Positions 57,494 to 64,000 of a stretch of 64,000 nt of DNA are shown one piece after another. The translations under genes and the position numbers were made by a program. This DNA comes from Pseudomonas sihuiensis (GTDB lineage: Bacteria > Pseudomonadota > Gammaproteobacteria > Pseudomonadales > Pseudomonadaceae), in NCBI RefSeq assembly GCF_900106015.1, contig NZ_LT629797.1, positions 2,294,001-2,358,000 on the forward strand, given 5' to 3'. The stretch's first letter is position 1, and the number at the start of each line of letters is the position of its first letter. The notes beneath the pieces are model-generated. The model was not told the DNA's origin and did not search any database. It saw only the letters and a program-made list of their open reading frames with translations.

Positions 57494-58666
57494 ATGTCAC
57501 CCGATATCGTCATCGTCGGCGCCGGCCCGACGGGCCTGTGCCTGGCACGCGCCCTGTCCGGGCATGGCCTGTCCATCGTGGTACTGGAACGCCAGGCCGA
57601 GCAGGCCCTGGCCGAACCGGCCTTCGACGGCCGCGAGATCGCCCTCACTCATGGCTCACAGGCGCTGCTCGAACGCCTCGGCCTGTGGGCACGCCTGCCC
57701 AGCGAAGACGTTGCCGTACTGCGCGACGCCCAGGTATTCAACGGCCCCTCACTGTTCGCATTGAAGATCCGCGCCGAGCAGGCCGGCGCCGAACGCCTCG
57801 GCCATCTGGTAGCCAACCAGGCCATTCGCCGCGCTGCCTATCAAGCCGTGAGCGAATGCGCCGATGTGCAATTGCTGTGCGAAACCAGCGTGCGCGCCAT
57901 CCAACAAGGCGAGCATGAAGTGAAGCTGGTACTGCAGGACGGCCAGGTGCTGCAACCACGCTTGCTGGTCGCCGCCGACAGCCGTTTCTCGGAAACCCGC
58001 CGTCAGCTAGGCATCGGTGCGCAGCTCAAGGACTTCGGCAAGAGCATGCTGGTGTGCCGCATGCAGCATGAACAGGATCACCAGCAAGTGGCCTGGGAAT
58101 GGTTCGGCTATGGCCAGACCCTGGCCCTGCTGCCGCTCAATGGCCGGCAATCGTCCGTGGTGCTGACCTTGCCGCCGCGCGAGATCGAACGTCTGCAGAA
58201 GCTGGACGAAGCCACCTTTGCCCGCGAGATGGAGCAACGCTTCGACCGCCGCCTGGGCGCCATGCAACTGCTCAGCAGCCGCCACGTTTACCCGCTGGTG
58301 GGCGCCTATGCGCGGCGCATGGTCGGCAATCGCTGCGCCCTGCTCGGCGATGCCGCCGTGGGCATGCACCCGGTCACCGCGCATGGCTTCAACTTCGGTC
58401 TGATTGGCGTGCAGCTGCTCAGCGAGGCGCTACTGGCCGCCCATGGCAAACACCAGGACATCGGTTCAACATCAGCGCTGGCCCGCTACGAGCGCCAGCT
58501 GCGCCTGGCCACCTGGCCGCTGTACCAGGCCACCAACCTGCTGGTGGAGCTGTACACCAACGACCACCTGCCCGCCCGGCTGCTGCGCGGCGCCGGCCTG
58601 CGTGTGGCGCAGGGTCTGCTGCCGTTGAAGAAGGGCATTGCTCGCCACCTGACCGCCCAGGCCTGA
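57494..58666 (+). CDS. FAD-dependent hydroxylase, UbiH/UbiF family
   Basis: A 390-residue flavoprotein with the FAD loop [17 protein letters not shown], the middle ubiquinone-hydroxylase pattern and the GD motif [23 protein letters not shown]. Related enzymes add oxygen to the ubiquinone ring; UbiM-like proteins are also possible. GGAGAGCTGC precedes ATG 57494. It lies upstream of an orphan cbb3 oxidase gene, so a link to respiratory quinone supply is possible but unproven. Confidence 0.88.
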   Translation: MSPDIVIVGAGPTGLCLARALSGHGLSIVVLERQAEQALAEPAFDGREIALTHGSQALLERLGLWARLPSEDVAVLRDAQVFNGPSLFALKIRAEQAGAERLGHLVANQAIRRAAYQAVSECADVQLLCETSVRAIQQGEHEVKLVLQDGQVLQPRLLVAADSRFSETRRQLGIGAQLKDFGKSMLVCRMQHEQDHQQVAWEWFGYGQTLALLPLNGRQSSVVLTLPPREIERLQKLDEATFAREMEQRFDRRLGAMQLLSSRHVYPLVGAYARRMVGNRCALLGDAAVGMHPVTAHGFNFGLIGVQLLSEALLAAHGKHQDIGSTSALARYERQLRLATWPLYQATNLLVELYTNDHLPARLLRGAGLRVAQGLLPLKKGIARHLTAQA

Positions 58667-58711
58667 GCCCTGCAAGCGCGCGCCGAACGTGGCGCGCGTC
58701 ACCTGCCGCTC

Positions 58712-58750
58712 CATCTGATACGCATCAGACAGCAGTTTCTGAGTCTGTTT
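58712..58750 (+). promoter_or_regulatory. Promoter element shared with ccoG, ccoN copy
   Basis: CATCTGAT (58712-58719), 19 bases, CTGAGTCTGTTT (58739-58750). Inside, TCTGATACGCATCAGA reads as a 6+4+6 palindrome that also resembles an ANR box (TTGAT-N4-ATCAA) with changed outer bases. It ends 74 bases before the ccoN start. Confidence 0.65.
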
Positions 58751-58824
58751 TGTTTTCCCCAGCCTCCATACAGTTTCGCCATTCGCGCGGCTTCGCCCGC
58801 ATTACTGTATGGAAGGTTACCGCG

Positions 58825-60247
<1,423 letters not shown>

Positions 60248-60258
<11 letters not shown>

Positions 60259-60481
60259 AGCCTGGTGGATGATCGCCCTGGCGGTGTTCTTCCTCGGCGT
60301 GCAACTGAGCCTCGGGCGCGGCAGCCAGCGTGACCTCAACGAAGCCACCATGCTGCCGTTTGCCGACGATCCCGAAGTGGCCCGACGGGTCGAGCGCGAT
60401 ACCGGGCGCAGCACCCGCGGCTGCGCCTGCCCCGGTACGTGCAGCGGGAGCTGCGAGCATCAGGGACAGCAGGAGTTCTGA
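60248..60481 (+). CDS. ccoQ4: Small CcoQ-like membrane protein
   Basis: A 77-residue protein with one N-terminal helix ([18 protein letters not shown]), an acidic middle and a Cys-rich tail [13 protein letters not shown]. It overlaps ccoN by 11 bases; AGAGG lies before ATG 60248 (an ATG at 60230 is the alternative). The same ccoN-small protein pair is PA4133-PA4134 in P. aeruginosa. The cysteine tail could bind metal. Confidence 0.8.
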
Positions 60482-60487
60482 GGGCGC

Positions 60488-61144
60488 TCAGACCCACTGA
60501 TCATTACGCTTGCGCTTGACCCGCAGCATGGTCGGCAGGATCAGCCCGAGCAGCAGCCCGGCGCCGGCGATGCTGCCGCCATAGGCCATGTAGCGCATCA
60601 GTACCTGCTGCTGCTCCTCACCCAGTTGCGCCTGGGCATCACGCAGCTGCGAACGGGTGGTGGTCAGCTCGGCGTCCAGCGCGCCGCGGGCGGCCTGCAG
60701 TTCGTCGATCAGGTTCTTGCGCGTGTCGAGGGTTTCCTGCATGCCTTGCACACGAGCCTTCCAGGCATCGTCGATGCCTTTGAGCTCAGCGCTGAGGTCG
60801 GCGACTTTCTGTTCCAGTTGCGGCAGACGTTCGGTCTGGCCTGGCACCGATTGCAGGTCGCGGCTGGGAATCCACACCGTGCTGCCACTGGCGCTGCGTA
60901 CCTGGCTGTAGTCGCCCTGAGTGCGCAGCAGCTCCACTTTCTCCCCGGAAACCAGCGTGCCGACGATACGGTAGCCATCGGTGGGGCCGCTGCGTACGTA
61001 GGTATTCAGGCTGTCGCTGACCCAGCGCTGGTTACTGGCGGCCTCTTCCGCCAGTGACGGCTGCACGCCGCCGAGCAGGCCACCGAGCAGCAGGCAGGCA
61101 CCGAGAATGCGGGGTTGGAGTGGAGCATGACGAGATAAAAACAT
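60488..61144 (-). CDS. SH3-domain membrane-anchored protein (TIGR04211 type)
   Basis: A 218-residue protein: signal peptide (to about residue 32), bacterial SH3 domain at 40-100 (LNTYVRSGPTDGYRIVGTL, VWIPSRDLQ), a coiled coil at about 105-185, one membrane helix near 190-208 and a basic tail. This layout is that of the YgiM-like envelope family. It is convergent with ccoQ, seven bases away. Peptidoglycan-related binding is likely from the SH3 fold. Confidence 0.85.
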   Translation of the reverse strand: MFLSRHAPLQPRILGACLLLGGLLGGVQPSLAEEAASNQRWVSDSLNTYVRSGPTDGYRIVGTLVSGEKVELLRTQGDYSQVRSASGSTVWIPSRDLQSVPGQTERLPQLEQKVADLSAELKGIDDAWKARVQGMQETLDTRKNLIDELQAARGALDAELTTTRSQLRDAQAQLGEEQQQVLMRYMAYGGSIAGAGLLLGLILPTMLRVKRKRNDQWV

Positions 61145-61375
61145 GGGGCGATCTTCACATGGCAGTCAGACGAACCCGGCGAACGGGATGAACGATGCCG
61201 GCCACGCGCTGAACAACACGCTCGAGCATGATCCAGGCAGAATCCGCGACGTAGACGCCACACTAGCGGCCAATAGCCATCTATTCCTGCCGGTACGGGC
61301 CGACAGCAGACAGACATTGACCGCTTGCTTCGAGTTCACTCCAGGCAGGAGATGGTAGATGGACGGAAGGTGGCG

Positions 61376-62737
61376 TCAGCCGTTGTGGCGCTGGACGAAG
61401 GTAGAGAAATCCGCCAACGGCATCGGCCGGCCAAGCAGATATCCCTGGAACTGAGTGCAACCGTTGTCCGCCAGAAACCTACGCTGCGCCTCGGTTTCCA
61501 CGCCCTCGGCGATCACCGTCATGCCCATGCTCTGCCCCAGAGCGATCACCGTGCGCACGATGGTTTCGCTGTTGGCATCGGTGAGCACGTCGCAGATGAA
61601 CGAACGGTCGATTTTCAGTTTGCTCAGCGGCAGGCGCTTGAGGTGGCTGAGGGAAGAAAAGCCGGTACCGAAGTCATCCAGCGAGAAGCGCACGCCATGT
61701 TCGACCAGCGCCGTCATCTTGCGCGTGAGGTCCTCCATGTCATGCACGATCAGCGTCTCGGTCAACTCCAGTTCCAGACGCCGGGCATCGATACCGTGGC
61801 GCTCGATCAGGCCGAGAATTTCGGCGACGAAACTGCTTTGCGAGAACTGCTTCTGGCTGATGTTCACCGCCAGGCCCAGGTCGCCGAAGAGCGGGTCATC
61901 CTTCCACCGGCGCAACTGCGCGGCCGTTTGCTCCAGCACCCACTGACCAATGGGGATGATCAGCCCGGTATTCTCAGCGTGATCGATGAACTCGCCAGGC
62001 GCCAGCAGACCGCGTTGCGGGTGCTGCCAGCGAATCAGCAACTCGGCGCCGATGACCCGCCCGGCACCATTGAGCTGCGGCTGGTAATACAGCACGAACT
62101 GTTGCTCGCGAATGGCCGCGCGCAGGTCGCGATCCAGCTCCGAGCGCTCGGCGGTGTCGCTCTGCAGGATATGCAGGAGCAGGAAGAACAGCGCCATGGC
62201 AGCGACGCCCTGCACCCAGGAGCCGACGATGCGCACGTCGTCCGGCAGCGCATAGAGATCGGTGGGCCGCCAGTTGGACGCGGCCAGGGCGACGAACAGC
62301 AGCAGGCAGAACAGGGACATGCCGTAACGCAGCCAAAGGGGCTCATCGCGGAAGGCCATCAACGCGCCGACAGCCACCGGTAGCAGATAGAGATGTGTCG
62401 CACGCGGCGCCATGAGGGTCGGCGGGTCGAGCAGCAGGGTCGAAGCGACGACGATAAGGATCAGCGCGCCGAACAGAATCAGGTTGGCGCTGCGGGCCTG
62501 GTTGCGCAGGGTCAGGGCGAAGACCGCCACACCGCTGAGGATGATGGTCACATCCATGATGACGATGGCCCAGTAGCCGCGAGAGGAAAAGAACAGCCCC
62601 CAGAGCAGGCCCATCACGATCATCACCAGACTCGACAGCATGCGCATGCGCCGCTCGCGGCGCTGACCGACCAGAGCCAGGTCTGCACCATGCCAGAGTT
62701 TACGAACGCGCCTGCCGAAGCTCGAGAGTGATGGCAT
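61376..62737 (-). CDS. Membrane c-di-GMP phosphodiesterase, EAL domain
   Basis: A 453-residue protein with about six N-terminal helices (34-192) and a C-terminal EAL domain. The catalytic set is complete: ELL (232-234, a common EAL variant), [30 protein letters not shown] and [10 protein letters not shown], with QGYLLGRP at the end. It should degrade c-di-GMP. There is no GGDEF domain. The 231-base gap to the SH3 gene shows nothing clear. Confidence 0.92.
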   Translation of the reverse strand: MPSLSSFGRRVRKLWHGADLALVGQRRERRMRMLSSLVMIVMGLLWGLFFSSRGYWAIVIMDVTIILSGVAVFALTLRNQARSANLILFGALILIVVASTLLLDPPTLMAPRATHLYLLPVAVGALMAFRDEPLWLRYGMSLFCLLLFVALAASNWRPTDLYALPDDVRIVGSWVQGVAAMALFFLLLHILQSDTAERSELDRDLRAAIREQQFVLYYQPQLNGAGRVIGAELLIRWQHPQRGLLAPGEFIDHAENTGLIIPIGQWVLEQTAAQLRRWKDDPLFGDLGLAVNISQKQFSQSSFVAEILGLIERHGIDARRLELELTETLIVHDMEDLTRKMTALVEHGVRFSLDDFGTGFSSLSHLKRLPLSKLKIDRSFICDVLTDANSETIVRTVIALGQSMGMTVIAEGVETEAQRRFLADNGCTQFQGYLLGRPMPLADFSTFVQRHNG

Positions 62738-62818
62738 GGTGAAATCCTGATCTGATCACTTCATTCTTGAAGCTGCCTGGCCGAATGCAAGTTTCCGGCA
62801 CAGCTTTTAACAGGCGGT

Positions 62819-63010
62819 TAACAGGCAGTTGAAAAACGTAGGCGAGGCAGCCAGTGCAATACCGATGGCGGCCCCACAAAAACAGGCGAAAAAAGCACTG
62901 GGCCCGCACTCGGGTTTACGAGTTGTAAATGAGCATTTTGATCGGACTCGCGCACGAGCCTTTTTTTAACGCAGCAATGGCAACGCAGGTAGTTTTTCAA
63001 CAGCCTGTTA
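62819..63010. mobile_element. MITE-like element with 19-base inverted ends
   Basis: TAACAGGCAGTTGAAAAAC (62819-62837) and GTTTTTCAACAGCCTGTTA (62992-63010) match at 18 of 19 positions as inverted repeats around 154 bases without a gene. TAACAGGCGG at 62808-62817 just outside the left end resembles a target-related duplication. The right end supplies the stop codon of the LysR gene. Confidence 0.65.
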
Positions 63011-63907
63011 ATGCTGCCAGTGCGCCTCGCTGGCCAACCGTTCGGCAATGAAGTCCAGCAGCAGGCGCATCGCCGGCAGCATCTGTCGACGGGTGCCGTA
63101 CAGGGCATGGATGCCCAGCTCCGGCGGCCGGTAATCCGCCAGAAGCTGCACCAGACGCCCTTCGCGCAGCAAAGCCTCCACCGAATACAGCGGTTGCAGG
63201 CTGATACCGGCACCAGCCAGTGCCGCTTCCAGCAGCACCATCGACTCGTTGGCGCTGAGGCTGCCGGACACCGAAACCGCACTCGCCTCCCCTCGATGCT
63301 CGAACTCCCACAGGCTGCGGCCGAAGTAGGCGTAGGCCAGGCAGTTATGCCGGGCCAGATCCTCCGGGCGCTGCGGTGTGCCGTGTCGCGCCAGGTAATC
63401 TGGGCTGGCACAGACCACCGAGCGACACACGGCCAGGCGCCGCGCGATCAGATTCGGGTCGAGTTGATTGGTGATGCGCAGCGCCAGGTCGATGCGCGCC
63501 TCCACCAGATTGACCGCTTCACTGCCGACCAGCAGATCGATGCTGACCCGCGGGTAGCGCTCGGTGAAGGCCTGCAGCGCATGCACCAGCCAGGCCTGGG
63601 CGAAGGACTGGCTGCAGGTGATACGCAGGGTGCCGCGCGGCGCATCATCCAAACCTTGCCCCAGTGCCTGCATGCGCTCGGCCAGGGCCAACATCTCGCG
63701 GCATTGCGGCAGCATCTGCTCGCCTGCCGCCGTCAGGCTCAAGCGCCGTGTGCTGCGGTGCAGCAAACGCACACCGGCCCAGGCTTCCAGCCCGGCGAGA
63801 TAACGCGAAACCATCGCCCGCGACATGTCCAGCGCCTCGGCAGCGGCCGTCTGACTGCCCCGCTCCAGCACCTCGACGAACACCCGCGCCGCCATCAGTC
63901 GATCCAT
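63008..63907 (-). CDS. LysR-family transcriptional regulator
   Basis: A 299-residue regulator with N-terminal winged helix-turn-helix (ARVFVEVLERGSQTAAAEALDMSRAMVSRYLAGLEAW in two parts) and a LysR substrate domain (GTLRITCSQSFAQAWLV, DLALRITNQLDPNLIARRL). The start ATG 63907 gives the family N-terminus. The stop lies in the inverted end of a MITE-like repeat, so the last residues may be altered. The target is probably the divergent gene at the right edge. Confidence 0.9.
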   Translation of the reverse strand: MDRLMAARVFVEVLERGSQTAAAEALDMSRAMVSRYLAGLEAWAGVRLLHRSTRRLSLTAAGEQMLPQCREMLALAERMQALGQGLDDAPRGTLRITCSQSFAQAWLVHALQAFTERYPRVSIDLLVGSEAVNLVEARIDLALRITNQLDPNLIARRLAVCRSVVCASPDYLARHGTPQRPEDLARHNCLAYAYFGRSLWEFEHRGEASAVSVSGSLSANESMVLLEAALAGAGISLQPLYSVEALLREGRLVQLLADYRPPELGIHALYGTRRQMLPAMRLLLDFIAERLASEAHWQH

Positions 63908-63976
63908 GATTTGCTCGATCCATGCAACAAATATGGCCAGCTTACGGGGCTTTTCGCTCGGCAGGTAGCGCATAAG

Positions 63977-64000
63977 ATGCGCCACACCCTACTCTGCCTG
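63977..64000 (+). CDS. Possible start of a divergent gene at the window edge
   Basis: ATG at 63977 opens MRHTLLCL, which could be the beginning of a signal peptide. It is divergent from the LysR gene across 69 bases, the usual place for a LysR target. Only eight codons are visible, so this is tentative. Confidence 0.25.

Noticed and set aside
58716..58731. ANR/DNR box before ccoN
   Set aside because: CTGATACGCATCAG keeps TGAT-N4-ATCA but lacks the outer TT/AA. The shared spaced motif with ccoG explains the sequence better. ANR control is not excluded.

Overview
The window looks like a chromosome segment of a high-GC Pseudomonas, most likely of the P. mendocina / P. oleovorans / P. alcaliphila type (Ectopseudomonas). 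The reasons are the Pseudomonas order rpsB-tsf-pyrH-frr-uppS-cdsA-dxr next to map-glnD-dapC-dapD, the glk-gltR-gtrS-gtsABCD glucose block, the ccoG/MocR/orphan ccoN genes known from P. aeruginosa, dense Pseudomonas-type inverted intergenic repeats, and an integron integrase with attC sites.

Layout. 1-8.7 kb: translation, phospholipid and isoprenoid genes on the minus strand (rpsB to dxr), then map and glnD on the plus strand. 8.7-19.3 kb: lysine/diaminopimelate genes dapC, dapD and dapE, mixed with the CsdA-CsdE cysteine desulfurase pair and its tRNA-modifying partner TcdA, plus rlmA and a cold-shock gene. 19.5-24.2 kb: a Gld-type ABC exporter operon (ATPase, permease, GldG-like, DUF4340). 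24.3-31.0 kb: a chromosomal integron with intI, a probable attI, three attC sites and small cassette genes. One attC is split by a 1.6-kb IS4-family element. The same stretch holds a GC-rich AraC regulator / sterol-desaturase block. 31-41 kb: membrane proteins, a GGDEF protein, a DMT transporter, plsB, a cytoplasmic trypsin-like protein and the mqoB-like malate:quinone oxidoreductase. 41.1-47.8 kb: a tightly overlapping operon cysI-like / DUF934 / lrgA / lrgB, divergent from ccoG and a MocR regulator. 47.9-57.2 kb: glucose uptake and its control (LamB-type porin, gtsABCD, gtrS-gltR, glk). 57.5-60.5 kb: a flavin hydroxylase, an orphan cbb3 oxidase subunit I and a small CcoQ-like protein. 60.5-64 kb: an SH3-domain membrane protein, an EAL phosphodiesterase, a MITE-like repeat and a LysR regulator.

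How the parts connect. The cysI-like/DUF934, ccoG, MocR and orphan ccoN/ccoQ genes correspond to the P. aeruginosa cyanide-inducible cluster PA4129-PA4134 (recalled knowledge). Here that cluster is split by the glucose-uptake block. The two halves still share a promoter element: CATCTGAT, exactly 19 bases, then CTGAGTCTGTTT, upstream of both ccoG and ccoN. This is the strongest regulatory observation in the window. A HexR-type operator (TTGT-N7-ACAA) lies upstream of glk. The integron is the main accessory region. No tRNA, rRNA or CRISPR array was seen.
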